This document shows, piece by piece, positions 1 through 9,306 of a stretch of DNA of 64,000 nt. Within the stretch, counting starts at the first letter, position 1, and each line of letters begins with the position of its first letter. Made by a program: the position numbers and the translations under genes. Source of the DNA: Paracoccaceae bacterium (GTDB taxonomy: Bacteria > Pseudomonadota > Alphaproteobacteria > Rhodobacterales > Rhodobacteraceae); contig JAHYIZ010000007.1 of NCBI GenBank assembly GCA_019429405.1, forward strand, positions 23,021 through 87,020, read 5' to 3'. The notes beneath the pieces are model-generated. The model ran no database searches. It was not told the DNA's origin and worked only from the letters and a program-made list of their open reading frames with translations.

Positions 1-617
1 TTTCGGTGCCGATCGACACCGACCCCAGCTTTGCAACGGTTTTCTACGATGGCGAAACCCGCCCCCGTGCAGCCCTGCGCAGCTTTGAAGCCTATGAACC
101 GATTCTGGCCAGCAAGGTCACCGCGCCTGGTGTAGATGCCGGGATCATGGCCAGCCTTGCCCCCAACAAGCGCGCTTTCACGATCAGCGTCGACATTGCC
201 AGCGGCGTGTCGGGCTTTTTGCGGCCGGGCGATTTTGTTGATGTCTATTGGTATGGCCGGTCAGGCGACCGCGAAGTGACGAAGCTGATCGAAGCCAGCC
301 TGAAGCTGATCGCCATCGACCAGAGCGCCGATGCCGACCGTTCGGAAGAAACCAAGATCGCCCGCACCGTCACCGCCGAAGTTTCACCCGAACAGGTGGC
401 GGCGCTGACGCTGGCGCAGGCAACCGGTCGACTGACGCTTTCGCTGGTGGGCAACAATGACACCTCTGCTGTCGGCGCCATCGAGATTGACCGCAACAGC
501 CTGCTAGGTATCGTGGAGCGAGAGGCAGCGGTCGAGGCGGAGGCCGCCAAGGTCTGCACCATCCGGTCGCGCAAGGCGGGCGAGCTGGTGCTGGTCGAGA
601 TTCCGTGCACGAACTGA
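1..617 (+). CDS. cpaB: Flp pilus assembly protein CpaB/RcpC, 5' end missing
   Basis: Periplasmic/inner-membrane protein of the tad (Flp) pilus machine, thought to support the outer-membrane secretin. The reading frame is open from the first bases of the window, so the N-terminus (membrane anchor and start of the SAF domain) lies upstream; the GTG at 6 is probably an internal codon. About 203 residues are visible, whereas the family is usually about 260-300. Visible SAF/RcpC features include the segment with 'RAFTISVDIASGVSGFLRPGDFV' character (beta-clip fold, a Gly-Phe-x-x-Pro-Gly-Asp turn) followed by a 'VDVYW' strand. It is followed by cpaC after a 206-bp gap that contains several inverted repeats. 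Identification rests on domain features plus the cpaC-cpaE-cpaF context. Confidence 0.9.
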   Translation, partial: SVPIDTDPSFATVFYDGETRPRAALRSFEAYEPILASKVTAPGVDAGIMASLAPNKRAFTISVDIASGVSGFLRPGDFVDVYWYGRSGDREVTKLIEASLKLIAIDQSADADRSEETKIARTVTAEVSPEQVAALTLAQATGRLTLSLVGNNDTSAVGAIEIDRNSLLGIVEREAAVEAEAAKVCTIRSRKAGELVLVEIPCTN

Positions 618-618
618 T

Positions 619-720
619 TGCCCCCAAAAGGGGAGGCCAGACGCGGGGGCAGTGATGCCTCCGCTTCACGCATTTGCACAAATCGAACGAAAGTTGCCCT
701 GCAAGACGTTGATTCTTGCA
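619..720 (+). repeat. interleaved inverted repeats between cpaB and cpaC
   Basis: Two arms TGCCCCC/GGGGGCA (619-625 and 645-651) interleave with GGAGGC/GCCTCC (632-637 and 657-662), so the two stems can form as alternatives or as a pseudoknot. A third hairpin TGCAAGA/TCTTGCA (700-706 and 714-720) follows. No T-run follows any of them, so this is not a simple terminator. It could act as an RNA processing or attenuation element within the pilus operon; chance occurrence in GC-rich DNA is possible. Confidence 0.35.
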
Positions 721-823
721 AATTATTGGCACTTCGCGCATTCTATCCGGGAAATCGGGTAATCGAGACCCGAAAAACGGGCGCAGACCCGTCGTGCAGC
801 GTGATCGGAGAGGCAGGATCACA

Positions 824-2230
824 ATGAAATTACGTGGACTTTTCAGAGCATTGCTGCTCGGAACGGCGCTTGCCGTCGGGGTTTCCGCACCGTCGTATTC
901 GCAGGCGCTGCGAGTGCTTTCGAGTGCGACAGCCGAGACGCTGGCGGTTTCGATGAACCGCGCGGTTGTGGTTGAAACCGATGTTCCCTTCGCGGAGCTT
1001 TCGATTGCCAACCCCGGCATCGCCGATATCACGACGCTGTCGGACCGCACCATTTATGTGCTTGGCAAGACGCCGGGGCGCACCACGATGACGATTTTGG
1101 GCGCCGACGGCAACCTGATCTCGAACGTCGAAGTGCAGGTGACCCCGGACATCGCCGAGTTCAAGGAACGGCTGCAACAGATCCTGCCGGGCGAACGCAT
1201 CGAGGTGCGCACCGCAAATGACGGGATCGTGCTTTCGGGCACAGTATCGTCGATCGCGCGGTTGGACCGGGCGCTGGAGCTGGCGCAACGCTATGCCCCC
1301 GACCGGGTTTCCAACCTGATGAGCGTGGGCGGCACCCAGCAGGTGATGCTGAAGGTGCGCTTTGCCGAAATGCAGCGGTCGGTTTCAAAGAACCTGGGCG
1401 CCTCGTTCGGCATATCCGGCCCCGGCAACTTGGCGTCATTGCGGCTGGGCACAGGCAACGTCAATGCCATGAACTCGCTGCTGGCGGGCAACCCTGCCAC
1501 GCTTTCGGGCGACAGTTTCGGCGGCATCGGCGCTACCGTGACAATGGGCGACATCACGCTGGGCGCGATGCTTGAGGCGCTGGAAGCCAAAGGCATGGTG
1601 CGCACGCTGGCCGAGCCGAACCTGACCGCGCTTTCGGGGCAGGAAGCCAAGTTCCTGGCTGGGGGCGAATACCCGATTCCGGTTTCAAGCTCGGATGGAA
1701 TCGCAATTGAATACAAACCTTTCGGGGTTGAGCTTGCGTTCGTGCCGCGGGTTGTCGATGGCGACATCATCAACCTTGAAATCCGGGCTGCGGTTTCGGC
1801 AATCGACACCACGCAGACTATGGTCAACAACAGTGGCTTTTCGATCAACGCCTTCAAGCGGCGCGACACGCAGACCACAGTCGAAATGCGCGACGGAGAA
1901 AGTTTTGCGATCGCCGGGCTGCTGCAAGACGATTTCAACGATCTGAACAACCAGATCCCGTGGCTGGGCGATGTGCCTATACTTGGCCTGCTGTTCCGCT
2001 CGGCCTCGTTTGAGCGGCGCCAGTCAGAACTGGTCATCATCGTCACGCCGCATCTGGTAACGCCCACCCGTGGCGAGGCGCTGGCGCTGCCAACTGATCG
2101 CGTACATCCGCCGACCGAGAACCAGTTGTTCCTGTTTGGCAAGACCTCGACCCAGACGCCCAACACGGGCGCTGCCGCCGAAGTCGCGCGGCAGGACTTT
2201 TCAGGTTCCTACGGCTATGTGATGGAGTAA
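824..2230 (+). CDS. cpaC: Tad pilus outer-membrane secretin CpaC/RcpA
   Basis: Forms the outer-membrane channel through which the Flp pilus leaves the cell. The ATG at 824 is chosen over the upstream in-frame start at 716 because it has GGAG/AGG sequences just upstream and directly encodes a signal peptide (MKLRGLF..., hydrophobic to about residue 25, ending near SYSQA). The N-terminal part holds the pilus/secretin N domain and a BON-like segment (about 110-170). The C-terminal secretin domain includes the conserved 'VPILGLLFRS' and 'ELVIIVTPHLV' strands near residues 385-410. Length 468 aa fits the family. It is followed after 4 bp by the OmpA-type lipoprotein gene, so the two are probably co-transcribed. 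Confidence 0.93.
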   Translation: MKLRGLFRALLLGTALAVGVSAPSYSQALRVLSSATAETLAVSMNRAVVVETDVPFAELSIANPGIADITTLSDRTIYVLGKTPGRTTMTILGADGNLISNVEVQVTPDIAEFKERLQQILPGERIEVRTANDGIVLSGTVSSIARLDRALELAQRYAPDRVSNLMSVGGTQQVMLKVRFAEMQRSVSKNLGASFGISGPGNLASLRLGTGNVNAMNSLLAGNPATLSGDSFGGIGATVTMGDITLGAMLEALEAKGMVRTLAEPNLTALSGQEAKFLAGGEYPIPVSSSDGIAIEYKPFGVELAFVPRVVDGDIINLEIRAAVSAIDTTQTMVNNSGFSINAFKRRDTQTTVEMRDGESFAIAGLLQDDFNDLNNQIPWLGDVPILGLLFRSASFERRQSELVIIVTPHLVTPTRGEALALPTDRVHPPTENQLFLFGKTSTQTPNTGAAAEVARQDFSGSYGYVME

Positions 2231-2234
2231 GGCG

Positions 2235-2891
2235 ATGCGGGCGCACACAAAACTTGCCGTCATGCTTCTATGCGCGGCCGCGCTGGCCGGGTGCGAGCGC
2301 AGCGGATCGTTCTTTGGCGAGGCCGGGTCCGAGCTTGATACCGCCGATTTCGGCAACGCCACGATGAACAACACGCTGATCCAGTCGGGCGAGCGTGATT
2401 ACGCGGTCAGCCTGAACCAGCGTTTCAACGCGCAGGTGCCCACCACGGTGAACTTTGCCTTCAACTCATCGGTGCTGGATGGCGCGGCGCAGCGCGCGCT
2501 GGCGCAGCAAGCTGACTGGATCCGGCAATTTCCCGAGGTGCGCTTCAGGGTTTATGGCCATACCGACCTTGTAGGGTCGAACGCCTATAACCACGCACTT
2601 GGCCTGAGGCGCGCGCAGGCGGTGGTCAGCTTCCTTGCGACGCAGGGCATTTCGCGCTCGCGCCTTGAGGCGATGGTAAGCTACGGCGAAACCCGGCCGC
2701 TGATTTTCACCGAGAACGAGGACGTAAGAAACCGGCGCACCGTGACCGAGGTTTCAGGTTTCCTGCGCAACCACCCCACGGTGATGAACGGCAAATACGC
2801 CGAGATCGTGTTCCGTGATTATGTGGCCTCGGCGCAGTGGCGGCAGCTGAGCGGCAGCACCGGTGGCGCGGCAGCGACGGCGGGCGATTGA
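2235..2891 (+). CDS. OmpA-family lipoprotein of the tad locus
   Basis: Predicted outer-membrane lipoprotein of 218 aa. The signal sequence ends in the lipobox LAGC with Cys20, and residues about 70-170 form an OmpA peptidoglycan-binding domain ('FAFNSSVLDGAAQ', then 'YGHTDLVGSNAYN' and 'LRRAQAV'). It occupies the place where many alphaproteobacterial loci carry the CpaD/RcpB lipoprotein, so a role in holding the pilus secretin to the cell wall is inferred, not shown. It is the last gene before a strong terminator. Confidence 0.85.
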   Translation: MRAHTKLAVMLLCAAALAGCERSGSFFGEAGSELDTADFGNATMNNTLIQSGERDYAVSLNQRFNAQVPTTVNFAFNSSVLDGAAQRALAQQADWIRQFPEVRFRVYGHTDLVGSNAYNHALGLRRAQAVVSFLATQGISRSRLEAMVSYGETRPLIFTENEDVRNRRTVTEVSGFLRNHPTVMNGKYAEIVFRDYVASAQWRQLSGSTGGAAATAGD

Positions 2892-2919
2892 CAGCAAAGC
2901 GCCTTAGTTGGCCTTCGAT

Positions 2920-2960
2920 GGGGCGGTCTTTGGGAACAAAGGCCGCCCCGCTGTTTCTAT
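2920..2960 (+). terminator. rho-independent terminator after the OmpA-type lipoprotein gene
   Basis: The arms GGGGCGG (2920-2926) and CCGCCCC (2943-2949) continue inward as TCTTTG/CAAAGG with one G-U pair. Together they make a 13-bp stem with a GGAA tetraloop. A short T-rich stretch (GCTGTTTCT) follows. It separates cpaB-cpaC-ompA from cpaE onward. The remaining gap up to 3149 holds a weaker dyad CCAATC/GATTGG (2997-3002, 3010-3015) and no promoter I would name. Confidence 0.75.
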
Positions 2961-3149
2961 AGTCTCACTAAATCGCACAATTACGCTTCTTTAGCCCCAA
3001 TCTGGTCAAGATTGGCAGCGAGTTTAGCCTTCGCAAGTAGTGGCATGACGTATGAGTCGTGCGGGGTGTGTGAGCGATGAACACGGAAAGACCGGCAAGA
3101 ATGAACCCAAGGGGCGCCCGGCACCGCGTGAACGGAAGGAATGCAGGCA

Positions 3150-4418
3150 ATGAGTAATGCAGCAACTGTCTTGAAGCCAGAGCCGGCCCCGATCATGGCC
3201 TGCACCATTTCGCGCGACGTGGCCAATTTCGACCTTTTGATCGAGGACATGGAAGCCGAAATGGGCGAAAGCTGGGGCGACCTCGGCTTTCGCGAAGCGG
3301 TGCTGTTTCTCAACCAGCCCGAGGCGGCAACGCTCAAGTTCGTGGCAATTGCCGTGGACAGCGAGGACGAGGCCGACCTGAAGCAGATCATGGGCGTCAT
3401 CAGCGCCGCGAAAGATCATGGCGTGCACGTGATTCTGATTGCCGAAGAGATCAGCCCGATCGCGTTGCACCAACTCTTGCGCAACGGCGCAGACGATTTC
3501 GTGCCCTACCCGCTGCCCGAAGGCGCGCTGCGCGATGCCATTGGGCGGCTGGGCAAGGCGTCCGCGCCTGCGGCCGAACTGGTCGCGCCCGAGATTGATC
3601 GCCCGCATGCCTCCACGAACTTCAAGGCCACCGGCGGCAAGGATGGCGTGATCCTTCCCGTGCACGGCTTGGCAGGTGGCGCAGGGGCCACCACCTTCGC
3701 AGTCAACCTTGCGTGGGAATTGGCGACCATAGACAAGAAGGCGCCACCGCGCGTCTGCCTGCTAGACTTCGATTTTCAGTATGGCTCGGCCTCGACCTAT
3801 CTTGACCTGCCGCGCCGCGAGTCGGTCTTTGAATTGCTAAGCGACACCTCGCATATGGATGTCGACAGCTTCGGCCAGGCCCTGACGACGTTCAACGACC
3901 GCCTGCAGGTGCTGACTGCCCCCGCCGACATGCTGCCGCTTGACATTGTTTCGGGCGACGATGTGACCCACCTGCTGGAAATGGCGCGCGCCAATTTCGA
4001 CTTTGTGGTGATCGACATGCCGACCACCGTGGTCAGCTGGACCGAAACCGTGCTCGCCCACGCGCATGTCTATTTCGCACTGCTGGAGCTTGACATGCGT
4101 TCGGCGCAAAATGCACTGCGGATGATCCGGGCGCTCAAGGCCGAAGGGTTGCCGTCCGAAAAGCTGCGTTTTGTGCTGAACCGCGCGCCGCGCTTTGCCG
4201 ACCTGACGGGCAAGAGCCGGGTCCGGCGGTTGGCAGAAAGCCTCGACATCGCGATTGAGGTGCAGTTGTCAGACGGTGGCAAGCAGGTCACGCAATCCAA
4301 CGACCATGGGCTGCCGCTTGCAGAAACTGCCCCCAAGTCGCCTCTTCGCAAGGAAATCCAGAAGCTTGCCAAGTCGCTCTATGATCTGAACCGCGCCGCC
4401 GAGGCTGGCCATAGCTGA
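3150..4418 (+). CDS. cpaE: Tad pilus localization/assembly ATPase CpaE/TadZ
   Basis: MinD/ParA-like protein that positions the Tad machinery in the cell. Of two in-frame ATGs (3141 and 3150) the second is preferred: GGAAGGA lies at 3134-3140, at good distance from 3150 and touching 3141. The protein is 422 aa with an N-terminal receiver-like domain (about 10-140, no obvious phospho-acceptor triad) and a MinD-type ATPase domain from about 165. The P-loop reads AGGAGATT near residues 175-182, without the signature lysine. This deviation is usual for TadZ/CpaE. Followed after 11 bp by cpaF. Confidence 0.9.
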   Translation: MSNAATVLKPEPAPIMACTISRDVANFDLLIEDMEAEMGESWGDLGFREAVLFLNQPEAATLKFVAIAVDSEDEADLKQIMGVISAAKDHGVHVILIAEEISPIALHQLLRNGADDFVPYPLPEGALRDAIGRLGKASAPAAELVAPEIDRPHASTNFKATGGKDGVILPVHGLAGGAGATTFAVNLAWELATIDKKAPPRVCLLDFDFQYGSASTYLDLPRRESVFELLSDTSHMDVDSFGQALTTFNDRLQVLTAPADMLPLDIVSGDDVTHLLEMARANFDFVVIDMPTTVVSWTETVLAHAHVYFALLELDMRSAQNALRMIRALKAEGLPSEKLRFVLNRAPRFADLTGKSRVRRLAESLDIAIEVQLSDGGKQVTQSNDHGLPLAETAPKSPLRKEIQKLAKSLYDLNRAAEAGHS

Positions 4419-4429
4419 GGACGAAGCCG

Positions 4430-5863
4430 ATGTTTTCACGCTACAAGAAATCTTCCGCCGCCGCTGCCTCCACTGCTGCCCCCGCCGCTGCCACGGTCGT
4501 AGCCAGCATGAAACCCGCCGCAGTCTCGCATCGCCGCCTCGCGCCGCCGCAAGATGCCGCGGCCGCCGCGATTGTCGACAAGGAACGCAAGCGCAAAGAG
4601 CGTATGGGCGAGCTGAAGGTAGAGCTGCACAAGCGCCTGCTGGAGAACCTCAACCTCGCCGCGCTGGAAACAGCGCCCGAGGCCGATTTGCGCGGCGAGA
4701 TCGCGGCGATTGTATCTGAAGCGCTGGGCGAGATGTCGGTGGTGCTGAACGGGGCCGAACGTGGCACGCTGAACCAGGAGCTTTATGACGAGGTGATGGG
4801 CCTTGGCCCCCTGGAGCCGTTGCTGAAAGACGACACCATCAACGATATTCTGGTGAACGGGCCGCGGCAGATCTTTGTCGAACGCAACGGCAAGCTGATG
4901 CTGACCGACACCACGTTCAAGGACGAAAAGCACCTGCTGCGGATCATCGACAAGATCGTTTCCGCCGTGGGCCGCCGGGTTGACGAATCCAACCCCTACG
5001 TTGACGCCCGCCTTGCCGATGGCAGCCGTTTTAACGCGATGGTGCCGCCGGTGGCGGTTGATGGCAGCCTTGTCTCGATTCGGAAATTCAAGAAAGACAA
5101 GCTTGCGATTGATGACCTTGTGCGCTTTGGCGCCTTTACCGAGGAAATGGCCGCCTACCTTCAGGCCGCCGTTTCAACCCGGCTGAACATCATCGTTTCG
5201 GGCGGCACCGGCTCGGGCAAAACCACCACGCTCAATGCGCTGTCGTCGTTCATCGACAACACCGAGCGGATTCTGACGATTGAAGACACCGCCGAATTGC
5301 AGCTGCAACAGGTGCATGTCGGCCGGATGGAAAGCCGCCCGCCGAACGTCGAAGGGCGCGGTGCCGTGACCCAGCGCGATTGCTTGCGCAACGCGCTGCG
5401 GATGCGCCCCGACCGCATCATCGTGGGCGAAACCCGCGGCGAGGAAGTGATCGACATGTTGCAGGCCATGAACACCGGCCACGATGGCTCGATGACCACG
5501 ATCCACGCCAACTCGGCGCGCGACGCTGTCAGCCGGCTGGAAAACATGGTGGCAATGTCGGGCATCGAAATGCCAACCAAGGCGATGCGCAGCCAGATTG
5601 CCAGCGCGGTCAACCTGATCGTGCAGGCCAGCCGTCTGCAGGATGGGTCGCGCCGCATGACCTCGATCACCGAAGTGACCGGGATGGAAGGCGAAGTAAT
5701 CTCGATGCAAGAGATTTTCCGCTACGAACGGCTCGGCCTTGCCCCCGATGGCAAGATCATCGGGCGTTTCACCGCAACCGGCGTGCGCTCGCACTTCTCG
5801 GACCGCTTCAAGCAGTGGGGGTATGACCTGCCCGCCTCGATCTACGAACCCGTGGGGAACTGA
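4430..5863 (+). CDS. cpaF: Tad pilus assembly/retraction ATPase CpaF/TadA
   Basis: Hexameric secretion ATPase that powers Flp pilus assembly at the inner membrane. The 477-aa protein starts with an Ala-rich variable N-terminus. The catalytic core has Walker [11 protein letters not shown] near residues 258-267 and the Walker B/Asp-box region '[11 protein letters not shown]' near 329-339. The following [12 protein letters not shown] stretch is the conserved His box. Overall length and motifs match CpaF/TadA. It lies 2 bp upstream of tadB, indicating an operon with cpaE, tadB, tadC and tadD. Confidence 0.95.
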   Translation: MFSRYKKSSAAAASTAAPAAATVVASMKPAAVSHRRLAPPQDAAAAAIVDKERKRKERMGELKVELHKRLLENLNLAALETAPEADLRGEIAAIVSEALGEMSVVLNGAERGTLNQELYDEVMGLGPLEPLLKDDTINDILVNGPRQIFVERNGKLMLTDTTFKDEKHLLRIIDKIVSAVGRRVDESNPYVDARLADGSRFNAMVPPVAVDGSLVSIRKFKKDKLAIDDLVRFGAFTEEMAAYLQAAVSTRLNIIVSGGTGSGKTTTLNALSSFIDNTERILTIEDTAELQLQQVHVGRMESRPPNVEGRGAVTQRDCLRNALRMRPDRIIVGETRGEEVIDMLQAMNTGHDGSMTTIHANSARDAVSRLENMVAMSGIEMPTKAMRSQIASAVNLIVQASRLQDGSRRMTSITEVTGMEGEVISMQEIFRYERLGLAPDGKIIGRFTATGVRSHFSDRFKQWGYDLPASIYEPVGN

Positions 5864-5865
5864 CC

Positions 5866-6834
5866 ATGATCATCAGCCCGACCCCGATCATCTACGGCGT
5901 CATCTTTGTGGCCGTGCTGCTGCTGGTCGAAGGCATCTATCTGCTGGTATTCGGCAAGTCGATTTCGCTGAACAACCGCGTCAACCGCCGTCTGGAGCTG
6001 TTGGAAAAAGGCGGCCGCCGCGAGGCGGTGCTGGAACAGTTGCGCAAGGAAATTTCGCAGCACCGCAACTCCAAGGGTATCCCGCTCTACTCGCTATTGG
6101 CCGAAAAAGCGCAAAAGGCGAATATCGCCTTTTCGCCCAAAGCGCTGATCGCGGTCATGGGGCTACTTGTGGTGGTCGCCTATCTGGGCCTGACCATCGG
6201 CACCGATGCAGCGCTGCCGGTGCGGCTGGCGCTGGCGGTGGCGATGGGCGTGGGGGCGGTTTACCTTTGGGTCAGCGGCAAGGCCAACAAGCGCATGTCG
6301 ATGATCGAGGAACAATTGCCTGACGCGATCGAGCTGATGGTGCGCAGCCTGCGCGTGGGCCATCCATTTTCCTCGGCGATCCAGATCGTCTCAAAAGAGG
6401 TCGCGGACCCGCTCGGAACCGAGTTCGGGATGATTGCCGACGAAGCGGCCTATGGGCGCAACGTGGCGGAATCGCTCGCCGATCTGGCGGAACGCATGGA
6501 TATGCAAGACTTGCGCTTTCTGGCGGTCTCTGTGTCGATCCAGCAAGCCTCGGGTGGCAACCTGGCCGAGATTCTGGAAGGGCTTTCCAAAGTGATCCGC
6601 GCGCGCTTTCGCCTGTTTCGCCGGGTCAAGGCCATAACCGCCGAAGCCAAATGGTCGGGCAAGTTCCTGTCGGGCTTTCCGCTTGGCGTGCTGCTGATCA
6701 TTCAGGTGGTGTCACCCGACTACTACGACGGGGTCAAGGAAACCGCCGCTTTCGTGCCCGCCGCCATCATCGTCTTTGTGCTTTTGGGCATCAACATGCT
6801 CTTCATGAAGATCATGACGAACATCAAGGTCTAG
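5866..6834 (+). CDS. tadB: Tad pilus inner-membrane protein TadB
   Basis: Inner-membrane platform protein of the Tad secretion system, 322 aa, related to the GspF/PilC family. An N-terminal membrane segment (about 5-27) and a second hydrophobic block (about 90-135) precede the cytoplasmic GspF-type domain with 'EEQLPDAIELMVRSLRVGH' and 'IQQASGGNLAEIL' motifs. Two closing membrane segments lie near 260-320. The start ATG follows the cpaF stop by 2 bp, and tadC follows after 9 bp. Confidence 0.93.
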   Translation: MIISPTPIIYGVIFVAVLLLVEGIYLLVFGKSISLNNRVNRRLELLEKGGRREAVLEQLRKEISQHRNSKGIPLYSLLAEKAQKANIAFSPKALIAVMGLLVVVAYLGLTIGTDAALPVRLALAVAMGVGAVYLWVSGKANKRMSMIEEQLPDAIELMVRSLRVGHPFSSAIQIVSKEVADPLGTEFGMIADEAAYGRNVAESLADLAERMDMQDLRFLAVSVSIQQASGGNLAEILEGLSKVIRARFRLFRRVKAITAEAKWSGKFLSGFPLGVLLIIQVVSPDYYDGVKETAAFVPAAIIVFVLLGINMLFMKIMTNIKV

Positions 6835-6843
6835 GGGGAAGCC

Positions 6844-7839
6844 ATGCAGTTTCTTGCGCCGATCACCACAAAGCTGACGGAAACCCTTGGCCCGCTTGGC
6901 CCGGTCATTGCCGTTGCCGGACTTGGCATCCTGCTGATGCTCGCGGTGTTGCCGTCAATTCTGCGCCAAAAGGCAGACCCGCTCGACAAGCTGCGCGAAA
7001 CCACACGGGGTGCGGCTCGGCGCGCAGCGGCGGATGGCAAGCAACAGAATTTGCGGGTCGGCAGCGGCGGCGGCGACAAGCTGAAGAAATTTGCCAGCTT
7101 CCTTGAGCCGCAGACCGAAGAGGAAATGTCTGACGCGCGCCTGCAAATGACCCGTGCGGGCTATCGAGGCAAGAACGCGGTGCGCACCTTCCACGCCGTC
7201 CAGTTCGGGCTGGGGCTGGGCATGCTGGCGCTGGGTGTCGCCTATGCGCTGTTTGCGGCGCAGGGCGGCGAGGTTTCAACCACCAAGATGATCCTCTATG
7301 TGCTGCTGCCCGGCGGCGCCGGGTATTACCTGCCGAAATATTGGGTCGAACGGCGGGTGCAGACCCGGCAACAAGATATCCAGAACGGCTTTCCCGATGC
7401 GCTCGACCTGCTTTTGGTCTGCGTCGAGGCCGGGCAATCGCTCGATCAGGGCATCATCCGCGTTTCCAAGGAATTGCAGGCAGGTTACCCCGCGCTGGCC
7501 GAGGAATTCGGGCTGGTCGCGCATGAGATCAAGGCCGGCAAGGACAAGTCGCAGGTGCTGCGCGCCTTTGGCGAGCGGTCGGGCGTGCAAGATGTAAACT
7601 CGTTCGTGACCGTGATGATTCAGTCGCAGACTTTCGGCACCTCGATTGCAGAGGCGCTGCGGGTCTATGCCGGCGACATGCGCGACAAGCGCGTGATGCG
7701 CGCCGAAGAGGCCGCCAACAAGATTCCCACCAAGATGACGCTGGGGACCATGATGTTTACCGTGCCGCCGCTGCTCATCATCCTTGTCGGCCCATCGGTA
7801 AACGATATGATGAATACATTCGCGACGCTGAACATGTGA
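6844..7839 (+). CDS. tadC: Tad pilus inner-membrane protein TadC
   Basis: Second GspF-type platform protein, predicted partner of TadB, 331 aa. It has an N-terminal membrane segment (about 18-38), further hydrophobic segments near 118-155, and a GspF domain ('GFPDALDLLLVCVEAGQSLDQ', 'VTVMIQSQTFGTSIAEALR'). The C-terminus is a membrane anchor ('LGTMMFTVPPLLIILVGP'). A GGGGGAAGCC ribosome-binding site precedes the ATG. tadD starts 4 bp after the stop codon. Confidence 0.93.
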   Translation: MQFLAPITTKLTETLGPLGPVIAVAGLGILLMLAVLPSILRQKADPLDKLRETTRGAARRAAADGKQQNLRVGSGGGDKLKKFASFLEPQTEEEMSDARLQMTRAGYRGKNAVRTFHAVQFGLGLGMLALGVAYALFAAQGGEVSTTKMILYVLLPGGAGYYLPKYWVERRVQTRQQDIQNGFPDALDLLLVCVEAGQSLDQGIIRVSKELQAGYPALAEEFGLVAHEIKAGKDKSQVLRAFGERSGVQDVNSFVTVMIQSQTFGTSIAEALRVYAGDMRDKRVMRAEEAANKIPTKMTLGTMMFTVPPLLIILVGPSVNDMMNTFATLNM

Positions 7840-7843
7840 GGCG

Positions 7844-8416
7844 ATGACAATTTTCCGGCCCGGCGGCGCCTGTGCCGCTGCGACCCTTGCGTTTGCGGCC
7901 CTGGCCGCCTGTCAGCCGACGGGCGGCTTTGGGCGTGACCCCGCCTCGCCCTATGCCCCCGGCAATGCCCCCGGCGCGGCGGTTGACGGGTTGACAGTCG
8001 GGCACCGCCTGATGGCGGCGGCGGAATACGATCTGGCGCTTGATGCCTATTACCGCGCGGCATCCGAGCAGGGGGCCACAGTTGAGGTGATCGCGGCGAT
8101 CGGTTCGGCCGAATTGCAGCTTGGGCGGCTCGGGCAGGCCGAGCGGCATTTGCGCCAGGCGATCGAGATTGACGGCAGCTTTGTGCCCGCATGGAACAAC
8201 CTGGGCGTCGTGCTGATGGAAACCGGCAATTTTGCCGAAGCCGCACGGGTCTTTCAGACCGCCTACGCGCTCGATAGTGGCCAAACGGACTCGATCCGCG
8301 AAAATCTGCGCCGCGCGCTCGCCAAGATGGAAAACCCGTCGTATGATCTGCTCGGCGAGGCATATTCGCTGGTCAACCGTGGGAACGGGCAATACCTGCT
8401 GATGACCAGACCCTGA
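7844..8416 (+). CDS. tadD: TadD-type TPR lipoprotein
   Basis: Predicted lipoprotein of 190 aa: a hydrophobic signal ends in the lipobox LAAC with Cys23. The mature part is built of tetratricopeptide-like helices (about 55-160, e.g. 'GQAERHLRQAIEIDGSFVPAWNNLGVVLMETGNFAEAARVFQTA'). TadD proteins are needed for Flp pilus biogenesis and probably help localise or stabilise the secretin. It is in the tad operon, 4 bp behind tadC. Confidence 0.87.
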   Translation: MTIFRPGGACAAATLAFAALAACQPTGGFGRDPASPYAPGNAPGAAVDGLTVGHRLMAAAEYDLALDAYYRAASEQGATVEVIAAIGSAELQLGRLGQAERHLRQAIEIDGSFVPAWNNLGVVLMETGNFAEAARVFQTAYALDSGQTDSIRENLRRALAKMENPSYDLLGEAYSLVNRGNGQYLLMTRP

Positions 8417-8442
8417 GGCAACGAGCAAAAGGACGCACAAAG

Positions 8443-9303
8443 ATGCGCCACCCCGTTCTGATTTCTCTCTGCATTGGCAGCGTTTTTACGCTGCAAGCGT
8501 GCCAGCAGCAATCCGATGCCGATGTGGCGCGGGCGATGGCGAGCATCAACGTGATTGATGAGACCAACCTTTCCGACGTGATGCTGACCGCGAGCGACCC
8601 CAATGAGGCGGTGGCCTACTTTCTGCGCGCCAGCATCGAAAAGCCGGACCGGATCGACCTGAAGCGCGGGCTGGCGAAATCGCTGGTGCGGGCGAAGAAG
8701 CCTTCGGATGCGGCGGCGGTCTGGGAGGCGGTGCTGGCGCACCCCGATGCCACCAGCGCAGACCGCGTGGACTTTGCCGACACGCTCATTCGCATGAATG
8801 ACTGGGAACGCGCCGAGACTGCGCTGAACGCGGTGCCGCCAACGCATGAAACCTACGCGCGCTATCGGCTAGAGGCGATGGTGGCCGACTTCCGCAAGAA
8901 TTGGAAAAAGGCCGACAGTTTCTATGAAATTGCCGCCGGGCTGACGACCACCCCCGCCAATGTTCTGAACAACTGGGGCTATTCGAAGCTTTCGCGCGGC
9001 GACCATGCCGGCGCCGAACGGCTCTTCACCGAGGCGCTGACGCATGATGCGAGCCTCTTCACCGCCAAGAACAACCTTGTTCTGGCGCGATCGGCACAGG
9101 GCAAATACGACATGCCGGTGATGCCGATGACGCAGGTTGAGCGGGCGCAGCTGCTTTACACCGCAGCGCTTTCGGCGATCAAGCGGGGCGACGTGAACAT
9201 TGGCCGTACGCTGTTGAAGCAGGCGGTGGATACGCACCCGCAGCACTTTGAAGAAGCCGCCCGCGCGCTCGCCGCGCTTGATGCCAACGTAGGCCGGGGC
9301 TAA
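8443..9303 (+). CDS. second TPR lipoprotein of the tad operon
   Basis: Predicted lipoprotein of 286 aa with lipobox LQAC (Cys20) and several TPR-like repeats spread over residues 40-270. An AAAGGACG ribosome-binding site precedes the ATG. It resembles TadD in architecture but is longer. Two TadD-like genes in series are seen in other Rhodobacteraceae tad loci. Its role in pilus assembly is inferred from position between tadD and the prepilin peptidase gene. Confidence 0.82.
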   Translation: MRHPVLISLCIGSVFTLQACQQQSDADVARAMASINVIDETNLSDVMLTASDPNEAVAYFLRASIEKPDRIDLKRGLAKSLVRAKKPSDAAAVWEAVLAHPDATSADRVDFADTLIRMNDWERAETALNAVPPTHETYARYRLEAMVADFRKNWKKADSFYEIAAGLTTTPANVLNNWGYSKLSRGDHAGAERLFTEALTHDASLFTAKNNLVLARSAQGKYDMPVMPMTQVERAQLLYTAALSAIKRGDVNIGRTLLKQAVDTHPQHFEEAARALAALDANVGRG

Positions 9304-9306
9304 GCG

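Noticed and set aside
730..748. Sigma-54-like TGGCAC sequence upstream of cpaC
   Set aside because: The GC element is at the wrong distance from the GG (N8 rather than N10).
618..827. 69-aa ORF between cpaB and cpaC
   Set aside because: It begins at the cpaB stop without a ribosome-binding site, ends across the cpaC start, and has no recognisable content.
3837..4109. Antisense ORFs within cpaE
   Set aside because: They overlap an unambiguous coding gene; codon composition is that of a shadow frame.
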